From assembly GCF_023078375.1 (NCBI RefSeq), contig NZ_CP095554.1, forward strand, positions 308,501-372,500: a stretch of 64,000 bases of DNA, in the 5' to 3' direction. The position numbers and the translations under genes were made by a program. The stretch comes from Roseomonas gilardii subsp. gilardii. GTDB lineage: Bacteria; Pseudomonadota; Alphaproteobacteria; Acetobacterales; Acetobacteraceae. The notes under the pieces were generated by a model. That model saw nothing but the letters and a program-made list of their open reading frames with translations, did not search any database and had not been told where the DNA came from. This document shows positions 36,046 through 45,709 of the stretch, piece after piece. Within the stretch, counting starts at the first letter, position 1. Each line of letters opens with the position of its first letter.

Positions 36046-37187
36046 ATGTCCTCCATTGCCCTCACCCGGCGTTCCCTTCTGGCCTCGGCGGGCGGCGCCT
36101 TGCTGCCCATGGCGGCGCGGGCGACGCCGGACGCGGCGCGGGGGTGGAGATCCGCGACATCGCCGGGCGCAGCGTGCGGCTGGCCGGGCCGGCGCGGCGG
36201 ATGATCCTGGGCGAAGGGCGGCAGATGTACCTGGTGGCGGCGCTGGAGACCGCCGATCCCTTCGGGCGCGTGGTCGGCTGGCGGGACGATTTCCGCAAGG
36301 CGGATCTCGATGGCTACAACGCCTATCGGCAGCGCTATCCGCAGATCGACCGGCTGCCCACCTTCGGCGGGGCCAAGGAAGGCACCTTCGATGTCGAGCA
36401 GGCCATCGGGCTGAAGCCCGATGTCGTGGTGATGAACCTGGAATCGAAGCCGGCGACCGATGGGCAGGGGCTGATCGAGAAGCTGGGCGCGGTGGGCATC
36501 CCGGTGGTGTTCATCGATTTCCGCGAGCGGCCCTTCGAGCATGCCGAGCGCAGCATCGCCATCATGGGGCAGGTGATGGGGCTGGAGGCGCGGGCGGCGG
36601 AGCTGATCGCCTTCCGCCAGACGGAGATGGAGAAGGTGAGCAGCCGCCTCGCCGGCTCCACGGGGCGGCGGCCGCGCGTGATGGTGGAGCGCGCCGCGGG
36701 CTATGACGAGACCTGCTGCATGTCCTTCGGCGACGAGAATTTCGGCCGCATGGTCGCGGTGGCGGGGGGCGAGAACATCGCGTCGCGCCTGATCCCGGGC
36801 ACGTTCGGCGTGATCAACCCGGAGCAGGTGATCGCCGCCGAGCCGGAGGTGGTGGTCGTGACCGGGAGCAACTGGGCGCTCTATGCGCCGGATGGGCAAT
36901 GGGTGGGCGTCGGCCCCGGCGCCGACCCGGCCCCGGCGCGGGCGAAGCTGGCGCGGCTGATGGAGCGCCCGGCCTATCGCATGCAGGCGGCGGTACGCAC
37001 CCGGCGGGTGCATGCGATCTGGCACCAGTTCTATGACAGCCCCTATCAGTTCGTGGCGATGCAGGCGCTGGCGAAATGGCTGCATCCGGAGCTCTTCGCC
37101 GATCTGGACCCGGATGCGACCTTCCGCGCCTTCCACGAGCGCTTCCTGCCGGTGCCGTACCAGCCGGGCTACTGGGTCTCGCTCTGA
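36046..37187 (+). pseudogene. periplasmic ABC binding protein (siderophore/cobalamin type), frameshifted in the signal-peptide region
   Basis: ATG 36046 begins a Tat signal, SSIALTRRSLLASAGGALLPMAARA, but the frame ends at 36204. The mature protein is in another frame from about 36140: VEIRDIAGRSVRLAGPARRMIL, then a class III (BtuF/FhuD/FecB) binding-protein fold with EQAIGLKPDVVVMNLESKP and WHQFYDSPYQFVAMQALAKWLHP. One extra G in the G5 run at 36140-36144 joins ATPDAARG to VEIRD. Likely an assembly error, so the protein may be functional. No permease or ATPase genes are adjacent. Confidence 0.82.
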
Positions 37188-37205
37188 GGGGTGTGGCGCT
37201 TCGTG

Positions 37206-37530
37206 GCCGGCCCCGGGGGCAAGGCGCTGCCTCGCCCCCGGACCCCCACACCGCCGGGGACCGAAGCCGGTCCCCGGACCCCAGGCTTTCGTGGGCGCTG
37301 GTGGGTGCCGTCCGCCTGACGCCTGATCCCTGGGAGCGGGTGGATCGGCGGGGTTCCCGAAAAGAAGAACATCACCTTGTCCGCGCTGGTGGCACCCGCA
37401 GTCGCCGGAGGGCCAAGCCCTCCGGCGTGATCCAGCCGCAGCAGGCGCCAACGAACGGGGTCCAGGGCGCGCAGCGTCCTGGCGGATAAGGGGGGCCGGG
37501 AAAGGCGGAGCCTTGTCCCCCCGGGGACTG
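37206..37530. repeat. intergenic structured repeat, copy C (full length)
   Basis: Aligns with copy A at 1346-1677 in the same order of hairpins: a G/C-run hairpin at 37213-37239, GGGGAC/GTCCCC around 37256-37275, an 11-bp stem at 37402-37426, and a 9-bp stem at 37461-37481. Compared with copy A, the second-last stem changes an A-T pair to G-C, and the last changes AACC/GGTT to GCGC/GCGT, with pairing kept. Confidence 0.75.
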
Positions 37531-37617
37531 CGCAACGGCCGGATGCGGGGCGCGGGCGATGGCCAGCGGAGGCCGCCCTTCGTATGAAGGAGCCGGGAAA
37601 GCGGCAGGAGGGACGGC

Positions 37618-38096
<479 letters not shown>

Positions 38097-38363
38097 GAAG
38101 CCGACGGACGCAGTCTGGTGCGCCGCGTCTTCCTGGTCAGGGGCGTTTCGGCCTGCACGGCGGGGATGCATTGCGCTCTCACAAGACAGTGATGTATTTT
38201 GTTTCTATATTGCAATATCTTGTCTGGCTTCCGGTCCCGGCGGTCGGTCCTGTTTCCGGAATGTCCTTCCGGCCCATGGGCACGGGCGGAAACCATCGCG
38301 CCGTGCGCGCTCCGTGACCGCTCGCTTCCGCTGTCTCCGGGACGAAACCGTGGGAGCCCGTCC

Positions 38364-39176
38364 ATGAATCCGAACCAGGCCCTTTGGGAGAAGGGCGACT
38401 TCACGCACATCGCCGCCGCCACGCGCGAGAGCGGTCAGGCCCTGGTCGAGAGGATCGGGATCACGCGCGGCATGAAGGTGCTCGATCTCGGCTGTGGCGA
38501 TGGCACGACGGCCCTGCCCGCCGCGCGGCTCGGAGCCGAGGTGACGGGCGTGGACATCTCCCGGCCGCTCGTACGGGCGGCCACCGAGCGGGCGCGGGAG
38601 GCGGGGCTGACGAATATCCGCTTCCAGCAGGGCGATGCCTGCGACCTGGACGGCATCCCCGATCATGCCTTCGACCTCGTCATGAGCATCTTCGGCGCGA
38701 TGTTCGCGCCGAGGCCCTTCGACGTGGCCAGGGCCATGGTCCGCGTGACGCAGCCCGGTGGGCGGATCGTCATGGGGAACTGGATCCCGAACGACCCAAC
38801 CCTGGTGGCGCAGATCCTGCGGATCAGCGCCGCCTACTCGCCGCCGCCGTCGGAGGGCTTCGTCAGCCCGATGACATGGGGCGTGGAAAGCCATGTGCTG
38901 GAACGCTTCGTGGCCGCGGGCGTGCCGGAGGGGAACATCTCCTTCCTCCGGGACCGCTACGCCTTCCGCTACCCCGGTCCGCCAGCGGAGTTCGTGGAGC
39001 AGTTCCGGCGCTATTACGGGCCGATCATGAATGCCTTCGAGACCGCGGAACGGAACGGACGGGCGGATGAGCTCCAGCGGGAATTGCAGGCGCTGTTCGA
39101 GAGCCAGAACACGGCGCGGGACGGCACCGCCATCACGGCGGCCTTCCTGTGCGTCACGGTGACGGCCCCGGGCTGA
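38364..39176 (+). CDS. SAM-dependent methyltransferase (UbiE/COQ5-like)
   Basis: 270 residues. The motif I is VLDLGCGDGTTALPAARLG (about residues 38-56), followed by VTGVDISRPLVRAA, FQQGDACDLDGIPDHAFDLVMSIF and VTQPGGRIVMGNW, a textbook class I order. N-terminal ALWEKGDFTHIAAATRESGQALV is common in methyltransferases fused or linked to stress operons; substrate unknown. ATG 38364 has GGGAG upstream. Confidence 0.88.
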   Translation: MNPNQALWEKGDFTHIAAATRESGQALVERIGITRGMKVLDLGCGDGTTALPAARLGAEVTGVDISRPLVRAATERAREAGLTNIRFQQGDACDLDGIPDHAFDLVMSIFGAMFAPRPFDVARAMVRVTQPGGRIVMGNWIPNDPTLVAQILRISAAYSPPPSEGFVSPMTWGVESHVLERFVAAGVPEGNISFLRDRYAFRYPGPPAEFVEQFRRYYGPIMNAFETAERNGRADELQRELQALFESQNTARDGTAITAAFLCVTVTAPG

Positions 39177-39199
39177 GCGGCCGTGGCATGGGGATGCGG

Positions 39200-39784
39200 A
39201 TGGCGAGCCTGTTCTTCGTGACGCATCCCGAGGTGGAGGTCGATCCTTCCGTGCCGGTGGCGCGCTGGCGCCTGTCGCCGCAGGGCGTGGCGCGGATGCG
39301 GGTTTTCGCCGGGCGAGCGGAGCTGGGTTCGGTCGGGGCGGTCTGGGCGAGCACGGAGGCCAAGTCGATCGAGGCGGCGGGTATCCTGGCGGCGGGGCTC
39401 GGGATCGGGGTGCGGGTGTGCCGCGCGCTGGGGGAGAACGACCGCAGCGCCACGGGCTTCCTGCCGCCGGAGGAGTTCGGGCGGGTGGCGGATGCCTTCT
39501 TCGCCTGGCCGGAGGAAAGCGTGCGCGGCTGGGAGCGGGCGGTGGATGCGCAGCGGCGCATCCGGGACGCGGTGGGGCGGATCGTGTCGGAGCATGCGGC
39601 CGGTGGCACGGGCGAGCTGGCGGTGGTGGCGCATGGGGCGGTGGGAACGCTGCTGCTCTGCGCCCTGGCCGGGAAGGCGATCAGCCGGCGGGAGGACCAG
39701 CCTTTCCAGGGGCATTACTGGCGGGCGGAACTGCCGGGGCTGGTGCCGCGGCATGGCTGGCGGGCGATCGCGCCGCGGCGGTGA
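39200..39784 (+). CDS. histidine-phosphatase-fold protein with altered RHG motif
   Basis: 194 residues from ATG 39200 (ATGs at 39188 and 39194 are also in frame). The phosphoglycerate-mutase-like fold is shown by WASTEAKSIEAAGILAAGLG and VVAHGAVGTLLLCALAG with the second catalytic His. The first motif, normally RHGE, is THPEV here, so the nucleophile His is kept but the flanking Arg is not; a subfamily with this spelling is common in proteobacteria. Activity may differ from classic phosphatases. The gene is the last chromosomal one before IS630 copy 1. Confidence 0.78.
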   Translation: MASLFFVTHPEVEVDPSVPVARWRLSPQGVARMRVFAGRAELGSVGAVWASTEAKSIEAAGILAAGLGIGVRVCRALGENDRSATGFLPPEEFGRVADAFFAWPEESVRGWERAVDAQRRIRDAVGRIVSEHAAGGTGELAVVAHGAVGTLLLCALAGKAISRREDQPFQGHYWRAELPGLVPRHGWRAIAPRR

Positions 39785-39872
39785 GGCGTGCCGGCGCCTG
39801 TTGCTTGGTACCCGTTGTCCGCGGAGCGGCTTCACGCCGCCGGGCGCATACGCCCTGTGGCGATCTGCTCTA

Positions 39873-40920
39873 GAGTCTGTCAGATTGTTTCTGAATCGAG
39901 AATTGACTTCTGCGACGCGGGGCGGCCGTGATTCAAGATGGCTGCTGGATGGGAGGCCAGCGGCGATGGCTCGAGCCCTTTCCCTGGATTTGCGGATCCG
40001 TGTGGCAGCTGCGTTGGCTGGTGGGTCGACGGTTCGAGAAGCGGCGAAACGCTTTGGCGTCTCGGTCGCCAGTGCGGTACGGATTGGTCAACTTGCCCGA
40101 TCCGGGCATGGTCTGGCGGCCCGCAAGGTGGGGGCAATCGTCGGCCGAGACTGCTGGATGCGACCGAAGCATTGACCAGCCGCCTTGCGGCGAAGTCGGA
40201 TTGGACCGTGCGGGCACTTGCCGCCGACCTGAAGGCCGGCGGCATCGACGTGTCGCATGACACGGTCTGGCGTTTTATGCGCCGCCAAGGCCTCACCTTC
40301 AAAAAAAACTTTGCTGGCAAGCGAGACGGAACGGCCGAGCCTGGCGCGTCTGAGGGCCCGTTGGCGGACCCGTCAACATCGGTTTGATCCGGCCCGCCTG
40401 GTCTTCATTGACGAGACATGGGTGAAGACCAACATGACCCGCACACGAGGCTGGAGCCTGCGCGGGGCGCCGCTCCTGGCCAAGGTGCCGCACGGGCACT
40501 GGAAGACGCTGACGTTCCTGGCCGGATTGCGGCACGATCGCATCGTCGCCCCCTGCGTCATCGACGGACCGATCAACGGCTTGTCCTTCACAGCATGGGT
40601 GCGACAGTTCCTGCTGCCGACCCTCGGGCCGCGAGACATCGTCATCGCCGACAACCTTGGCAGTCATAAGGGAAAACCAGCCCGCGATGCGATCCGGAGC
40701 GTCGGTGCCAGGCTGCTCTTCCTGCCGCCCTACAGCCCCGACCTCAACCCGATCGAGATGGTCTTCGCCAAGCTCAAGACCCTCCTGCGAAAGGCCGATG
40801 AACGCTCCATCGATGCCACCTGGCGCAAGATCGGCGACTTGCTCTTGACCTTCACCGCCGACGAATGCGCCGCATACCTCCGCCATGCCGGCTATGCTTC
40901 TATTTGAACCTGACAGACTC
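39873..40920 (+). mobile_element. IS630-family insertion sequence, copy 1 (1,048 bp)
   Basis: Ends GAGTCTGTCAG...CTGACAGACTC, flanked by TA on both sides (39871-39872 and 40921-40922), the TA target duplication typical of IS630/Tc1. Nearly identical to the inverted copy at 54320-55367. It removed the 5' end of the LysR gene of the conjugative element. Confidence 0.95.
39966..40907 (+). pseudogene. IS630 transposase, copy 1, with two compensating indels
   Basis: The same 942-bp gene as in copy 2. HTH region: REAAKRFGVSVASAVRIGQL. At 40130-40134 there are five Gs where copy 2 has six, so the frame is lost; at 40301-40308 there are eight As where copy 2 has seven, and the frame returns. The intervening 170 bp are out of frame. 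The DDE part (VFIDETWVKTNMTRTRGWS, ADNLGSHKG, PYSPDLNPIEMVFAKLK) is intact. Either a dead copy or two consensus errors. Confidence 0.88.
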
Positions 40921-41728
40921 TAGGACACTGGAGGAACATCTTGGCGTCCGCCTTTTCGAGCGCAGTACACGAGGCGTCCGGCTGACCGAAGCCGGTCGCG
41001 TTTTCGTTGAACGGGTATCGGTTGGCGTCGATCAACTCGACTATGCGGTGAAAACAGCCGGCATGGCGGCGTCGGGCGAGTGCGGCCGGCTTCGCATCGG
41101 CATACATGCCCTGATTCCCCGAAGTTTCCTCGCCGAACTGATTGAGCAATATCGGGAGGTGCATCCCGGTATTGAGGTCGAGATCACCGAAGGTACGGCC
41201 CGCGATGCGGTCATGAAGCTTCGTGCCAACCGGCTGGATGTGGCGTTCGTGGCTGGCGCGCCCGAGCTTCCCGACTGCCATACACGACCGATCTGGACCG
41301 AACCGCTTGTTGCTGCTTTGCCCGAGCGGCACCCCCTTGCTGCGGAACCGGCCATCACTTGGGCCGATCTGGCGGGCGATACGTTTCTTGTCCGGTATGG
41401 CGGCACCGGCCCGCAGGTGCATGACCATATTCTTCTGCGCCTCGCTGGACGCTGGCCCGCACCGTCGATCCAGCGCTTCGACGTGGGGCGCGGCACGTTG
41501 CTGTCGATGGTGGGGCAGGGCTTCGGCATCACCATCGTCGGAGCCGCCACGTCGCTGCTGCCGACAACCGGCATCGTCTTCCTGCCGTTCGCCGACGAAC
41601 CGGAGCCGATCCCGTTCTCGGCAGTCTGGTTGCCGTGCAACCGCAACGCCACTCTGCGCAATATGCTCGCGCTTGCACGCAGGATGAGCCATTCCGGCGA
41701 TTCGCTTCAATTGGCACGGGAGCAGTAG
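40921..41728 (+). pseudogene. LysR-family regulator of the tra/trb block, 5' end removed by IS630
   Basis: The sequence resumes inside the HTH recognition helix region (LEEHLGVRLFERSTRGVRLTEAG), so about the first 40 residues and the promoter are lost. The effector domain is complete (CGRLRIGIHALIPRSFLAELIEQY to the stop). In intact relatives this regulator stands upstream of traG. An in-frame reading from the IS630 end exists but would lack half the HTH, so the product would not bind DNA normally. Confidence 0.85.
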
Positions 41729-41758
41729 CGGGACGGACAGGTGCGCTGACGCGAACCG

Positions 41759-41775
41759 TCCTATTTGCCGCCGAT
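41759..41775 (+). promoter_or_regulatory. shared 17-bp motif upstream of traG
   Basis: TCCTATTTGCCGCCGAT is identical to the sequence at 45577-45593 upstream of trbB. It ends about 98 bp before the traG start. A repeated motif before the two transfer operons suggests a common regulator, perhaps the truncated LysR. Confidence 0.55.
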
Positions 41776-41873
41776 AGTATCCGGCAGCACTCCCGCATCA
41801 TCTTTGCTGTTGCCTGTCCCGATTTTGCCTACTCTTTGATCGGCTCCGTCACTTTTGCCGATTGGAGCCTGCA

Positions 41874-43862
41874 TTGCGCGGAGGCCGAATCCTTTGGGGT
41901 CAGATCACCGTAGTCTTCACCATCGTTCTGGTGATGGTGTGGGCGGCGACGCAATGGACGGCGTTTCGCCTCGGCTTCCAGCCGCAGCTTGGAACGCCAT
42001 GGTTCGAGGCGGCGGGCTGGCCCGTCTATTATCCGCCCGCGTTCTTCTGGTGGTGGTTCTCTTTCGACGCCTATGCACCCGCGATATTCGTCGAGGGCGG
42101 CATAATCGCGGTATCAGGCGGCTTCCTAGCCATTGTGGCCGCCATCCTCATGTCGATCATCCGCGCGCGGGAAGCGCGCAACGTCGCCACCTATGGATCG
42201 GCGCGATGGGCCGAAGATCGGGAAATCCGCGCCGCCGGTTTGCTCGGCCTCGATGGGGTGGTCCTCGGCCGATACGACAGGGACTATCTGCGCCATGACG
42301 GGCCGGAGCATGTCCTATGCTTCGCACCGACCAGAAGCGGCAAAGGCGTCGGATTGGTGGTGCCGACGCTGCTGACATGGCCCGCATCCGCCATCGTCCA
42401 CGATATAAAAGGCGAGAACTGGACGCTGACAGCCGGCTTTCGGGCGAAGCACGGCCGCGTCCTGCTGTTCGATCCGACCAATGCCGGATCGTCCGCCTAC
42501 AACCCGCTGCTGGAGGTCAGACAAGGCGAATGGGAAGTCCGCGACGTTCAGAACATCGCGGATATTCTGGTCGATCCCGAAGGCAGCCTCGACAAGCGCA
42601 ACCATTGGGAAAAGACTTCCCATTCGCTTCTGGTCGGCGCGATTCTGCATGTTCTCTATGCGGAGAAGGACAAGACGCTGGCGGGCGTCGCCAACTTCCT
42701 GTCCGATCCGCGCCGCCCGGTTGAGGCGACCTTGCGCGCCATGATGGACACGCCGCATCTTGGGCCGAGCGGCGTTCATCCCGTCATTGCGTCGTCCGCC
42801 CGCGAACTGTTGAACAAATCCGAGAACGAACGGTCGGGCGTGCTTTCCACCGCCATGTCGTTTCTCGGCCTTTACCGCGACCCCGTGGTGGCGCGGGTGA
42901 CGGCACGATGCGACTGGCGCATTGCCGATCTGGTCGGCAGCCGGCAGCCGGTCACGCTCTACCTTGTCGTGCCGCCGTCCGACATAAACCGCACCAAGCC
43001 GCTCATCCGCCTGATCCTCAACCAGATCGGCAGGCGGTTGACCGAGGAATTGACCACTTCGGCCAAACGCCATCGCTTGCTGTTGATGCTGGACGAGTTT
43101 CCGGCGCTCGGCCGGCTCGATTTCTTTGAATCGGCGCTCGCCTTCATGGCGGGGTATGGAATCAAAGGCTTCCTGATCGCGCAGAGTCTCAACCAGATCG
43201 AGCGCGCCTATGGGCCGAACAACGCGATCCTCGACAACTGCCACGTCCGCGTCAGCTTCGCCACGAACGACGAGCGCACCGCCAAAAGGGTGAGCGACGC
43301 GCTCGGCACCGCGACCGAGCTGCGCGATTCCACGAACTATGCCGGGCACCGGCTGGCCCCGTGGCTTGGGCATCTCATGGTGTCGCGGCAGGAGACGGCC
43401 CGGCCGCTTCTCACGCCCGGCGAGATCATGCAGCTTCCGCCCACCGATGAAATCGTGATGGTCGCGGGCACGCCGCCGATCCGCGCGACCAAGGCCCGCT
43501 ATTTCGAGGATTTTCGCTTTCAGGAACGTATCCTGACCCCGCCCGATCTGGCCGCCGCTCCGCTGGCGCCCAGCCCATCCACCGACGACTGGTCCGACCG
43601 TGTGGTCGCGGCGGAAAGCCGCTCCGCGACCGACGCCGCAGACGGGACCGAGGGCAATCCGGCCAATGCCGGCATCCGCCGCGAGCCGGGATTGCCAAGC
43701 CAAGAGGAAATCGTCGCCCCGCCGCCGTCGCCCGAACAGGAGTTCGAGTTTCTGGACGACGAGCCGGACATTGACGCGGCTAAGGCCCGCGCCATGCGCC
43801 AGCGCATGAGGATGGTCGCGCGGCAGGTGGCGCTGAACCCCGATGACGGCATCGAACTTTGA
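41874..43862 (+). CDS. traG: conjugative coupling protein TraG/VirD4
   Basis: 662 residues. Two or three N-terminal transmembrane helices (about 8-30, 45-65, 72-95) anchor the protein. Walker A is CFAPTRSGKGVGLVVPTLL (about residue 150), Walker B is RLLLMLDEFPALGRL (about 400), and FLIAQSLNQIERAYG is the conserved coupling-protein segment. It hands the relaxosome to the Trb secretion channel. No early ATG exists; TTG 41874 has GGAG six bases upstream and gives MRGGRILWGQ, while TTG 41862 is an alternative. The C-terminal 100 residues are an acidic, disordered tail. Confidence 0.95.
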   Translation: MRGGRILWGQITVVFTIVLVMVWAATQWTAFRLGFQPQLGTPWFEAAGWPVYYPPAFFWWWFSFDAYAPAIFVEGGIIAVSGGFLAIVAAILMSIIRAREARNVATYGSARWAEDREIRAAGLLGLDGVVLGRYDRDYLRHDGPEHVLCFAPTRSGKGVGLVVPTLLTWPASAIVHDIKGENWTLTAGFRAKHGRVLLFDPTNAGSSAYNPLLEVRQGEWEVRDVQNIADILVDPEGSLDKRNHWEKTSHSLLVGAILHVLYAEKDKTLAGVANFLSDPRRPVEATLRAMMDTPHLGPSGVHPVIASSARELLNKSENERSGVLSTAMSFLGLYRDPVVARVTARCDWRIADLVGSRQPVTLYLVVPPSDINRTKPLIRLILNQIGRRLTEELTTSAKRHRLLLMLDEFPALGRLDFFESALAFMAGYGIKGFLIAQSLNQIERAYGPNNAILDNCHVRVSFATNDERTAKRVSDALGTATELRDSTNYAGHRLAPWLGHLMVSRQETARPLLTPGEIMQLPPTDEIVMVAGTPPIRATKARYFEDFRFQERILTPPDLAAAPLAPSPSTDDWSDRVVAAESRSATDAADGTEGNPANAGIRREPGLPSQEEIVAPPPSPEQEFEFLDDEPDIDAAKARAMRQRMRMVARQVALNPDDGIEL

Positions 43863-43872
43863 AGGACGGCCC

Positions 43873-44334
43873 ATGACCACACGCACCCGCATGAATGTCT
43901 ATTTCGACCCCGAATTGCTGAAACAGGTCGAGATGCTGGCGTTGCGCCGGCATGTGTCGAAATCGGCCATCGTCGAGGCCGCCGTCGCTTCCTTCCTGTC
44001 CGGCGACGCGGCGGATCGGCTGGAGGCGGCCATGTCGCGCCGCCTGGACAAGATCGGCCGGCAGATCGGCACGCTGGACGAAGATCTCGCCGTCCTCGGC
44101 GAGACCCTTTCCCTGTTCGTCCAGTTCTGGCTGACCATGACCCCACCATTGCCGGACAGCGCCAAACAGTCCGCACGCATCAAGGGGAATGAGCGGTTCG
44201 AGGGCTTCATGCAGAAGCTTGGCCGCAGGCTGGCGACAGGAGACAGATTCCTCAAGGAACTGTCGCGGGATGTATCCGGCGATGAGGCCCTTGGTTTAGC
44301 GGCAGAGCCTCAGACCATTGAACGGAGCACATGA
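43873..44334 (+). CDS. CopG-like ribbon-helix-helix conjugal transfer protein
   Basis: 153 residues. RHH core RMNVYFDPELLKQVEMLALRRHVSKSAIVEAAVASFL at residues about 6-42, followed by a helical C-terminal extension. In Tn4371-like elements this gene regularly sits between traG and trbB. It starts 10 bp after traG and may regulate the transfer genes. Confidence 0.9.
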   Translation: MTTRTRMNVYFDPELLKQVEMLALRRHVSKSAIVEAAVASFLSGDAADRLEAAMSRRLDKIGRQIGTLDEDLAVLGETLSLFVQFWLTMTPPLPDSAKQSARIKGNERFEGFMQKLGRRLATGDRFLKELSRDVSGDEALGLAAEPQTIERST

Positions 44335-44461
44335 GGCGGATATGCTTGATCGAAGCAGAAGGAGATTTATGCGCAGAGGTTTCTAGTAAGCCGCATTGAG
44401 CGGTGTCGTTCGGCACGATGGTTCGCCGACCCTCTTCGCATGTCTTTTCTGCAGGAACATC

Positions 44462-44914
44462 ATGACACAAAATGACGTTATTATCCGGCCGATCAATTTG
44501 GCATCGGACACAAGAACGCTGTCAGCCATATGGCTCGAGGCCTCCCTGATCGCGCATCCCTTCATCGGCAGGCAGCTCCTGCTGGAACAGCGGCTGCTGA
44601 TCGAAGACAAGTATTTGCCCAATTCCGAGACCTTGGTTGCCTGCCAGGGGAACAAGTCGCTCGGTTTCATCAGCCTCCTTGACAAATTCGTCGGCGGCAT
44701 TTTCGTTGCCCCCGGACAACAGGGAAAGGGCGTTGGACGACAACTGATCGCCTACGCGCTGGAAAGGAAAGGGGAACTGACGCTCGAGGTTTATACGCAG
44801 AACGAACAGGCCGTCAGCTTCTATACGAGCCTCGGTTTCAGAGAAGTCTCACGTCGTCCTTACGATGATGAGGGCATGCCGTTCGAGAACGCGCGATTGA
44901 CGCTGAGCACATGA
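44462..44914 (+). CDS. GNAT-family N-acetyltransferase (YjaB-like)
   Basis: 150 residues. Motif A of the GNAT fold is VAPGQQGKGVGRQLIAYAL (Q/RxxGxG/A acetyl-CoA loop), with NEQAVSFYTSLGFREV as motif B. Resembles YjaB-type acetyltransferases. It is cargo between the CopG-like gene and trbB, where most relatives have no insertion. ATG 44462 has AGGA upstream; GC content is lower than in neighbours, suggesting separate acquisition. Confidence 0.88.
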   Translation: MTQNDVIIRPINLASDTRTLSAIWLEASLIAHPFIGRQLLLEQRLLIEDKYLPNSETLVACQGNKSLGFISLLDKFVGGIFVAPGQQGKGVGRQLIAYALERKGELTLEVYTQNEQAVSFYTSLGFREVSRRPYDDEGMPFENARLTLST

Positions 44915-44931
44915 ACTTTGGAGAGGGCGGG

Positions 44932-45501
44932 CTAACTCCCCGCCCTCTCACCAATGAGCGCGATCTCGCTCGCTACCACGTCTGCCAGCTCATCTGTCGG
45001 CTTCTTGCCTTGTAGTCTGAGAACCGGAGCCGTTTGCTGTCGAAGCCAGCGTTCATGTTGAGCGAGGTTCCGCCCGGTGAAGTTGGGATCATCATAGCCT
45101 GACGCCCATTTCCGAAACGCCAGATGCGCTCCGTGCATGTCACCGCCGGGAAGGATGCGATCACCGTGGCGCGCTGCCTCGCGCTGGTCGAGACGTTGCA
45201 ACCTGACGGCCGCAGGCGTGTAGAGAAAGACAATCAGATCAACGTCACGGATCAGGCCCTCTCCCCATCCGATGAAGGAGCCGGTCAATACCCATCCATC
45301 GGACGCAGCTTGCTGTTCTGCGATCAGTTTCACGCGATCTTTGGGCGGGCGCTTGACGCTGAACGGCGGGTCGGTCGGCATCCAGTAGAAGTCATCGACA
45401 TCGATATGTGGAATGTCGAACCGGTTTGACAGGGCCGCACCGAGCGTTGAGACGCCGGAACAGGAAGCTCCCGTTATGTATATTTTCGGCTTGCCGTGCA
45501 T
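44932..45501 (-). CDS. P-loop NTPase/adenylate-kinase-like protein with unusual Walker A
   Basis: 189 residues. The N-terminal YITGASCSGVSTLGAALSNRF is a Walker A-like loop in which the usual Lys is replaced by Val (G-x-x-x-x-G-V-S-T). DVDDFYWMPTDPPF and GWVLTGSFIGWGEGLI are typical of small AAA-type kinase-like proteins of mobile elements. Convergent with the GNAT gene and divergent from trbB. It is probably cargo; catalysis without the Lys is uncertain, although some members of the group share this change. Confidence 0.75.
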   Translation of the reverse strand: MHGKPKIYITGASCSGVSTLGAALSNRFDIPHIDVDDFYWMPTDPPFSVKRPPKDRVKLIAEQQAASDGWVLTGSFIGWGEGLIRDVDLIVFLYTPAAVRLQRLDQREAARHGDRILPGGDMHGAHLAFRKWASGYDDPNFTGRNLAQHERWLRQQTAPVLRLQGKKPTDELADVVASEIALIGERAGS

Positions 45502-45576
45502 TCAGATCGATTCCCTTTTCATACCTGCCTTCATATTCATGCGGCTTGACCCGATCAACATAGGCTGCCCCACCCA

Positions 45577-45593
45577 TCCTATTTGCCGCCGAT
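45577..45593 (+). promoter_or_regulatory. shared 17-bp motif upstream of trbB
   Basis: Exact copy of 41759-41775; 116 bp before the trbB start and just before the cargo gene's own start region. Its conservation beside both transfer operons is the only evidence for function. Confidence 0.55.
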
Positions 45594-45709
45594 CGCCGCC
45601 GATGCCCGCACGCGCGTAAATACTTGTTGAACCGGCCCGATTTCGGTCTTTCTTAATCGACCCCGATCCGGGGATTGCCTGTTGCGCCCCGCCAGAAGCC
45701 GGGGCCGAC

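Noticed and set aside
40301-40308. Programmed ribosomal frameshift at A8 in IS630 copy 1
   Set aside because: Copy 2 encodes the whole transposase in one frame with A7, so no frameshift is needed; an indel or base-call error is simpler.
40905-40922. tRNA-like ATTTGAACCTG at the right end of IS630 copy 1 as the far att site of the tRNA-fMet island
   Set aside because: The same bases occur at the end of IS630 copy 2, so they belong to the insertion sequence; the match to the tRNA T arm is only about 11 bases.
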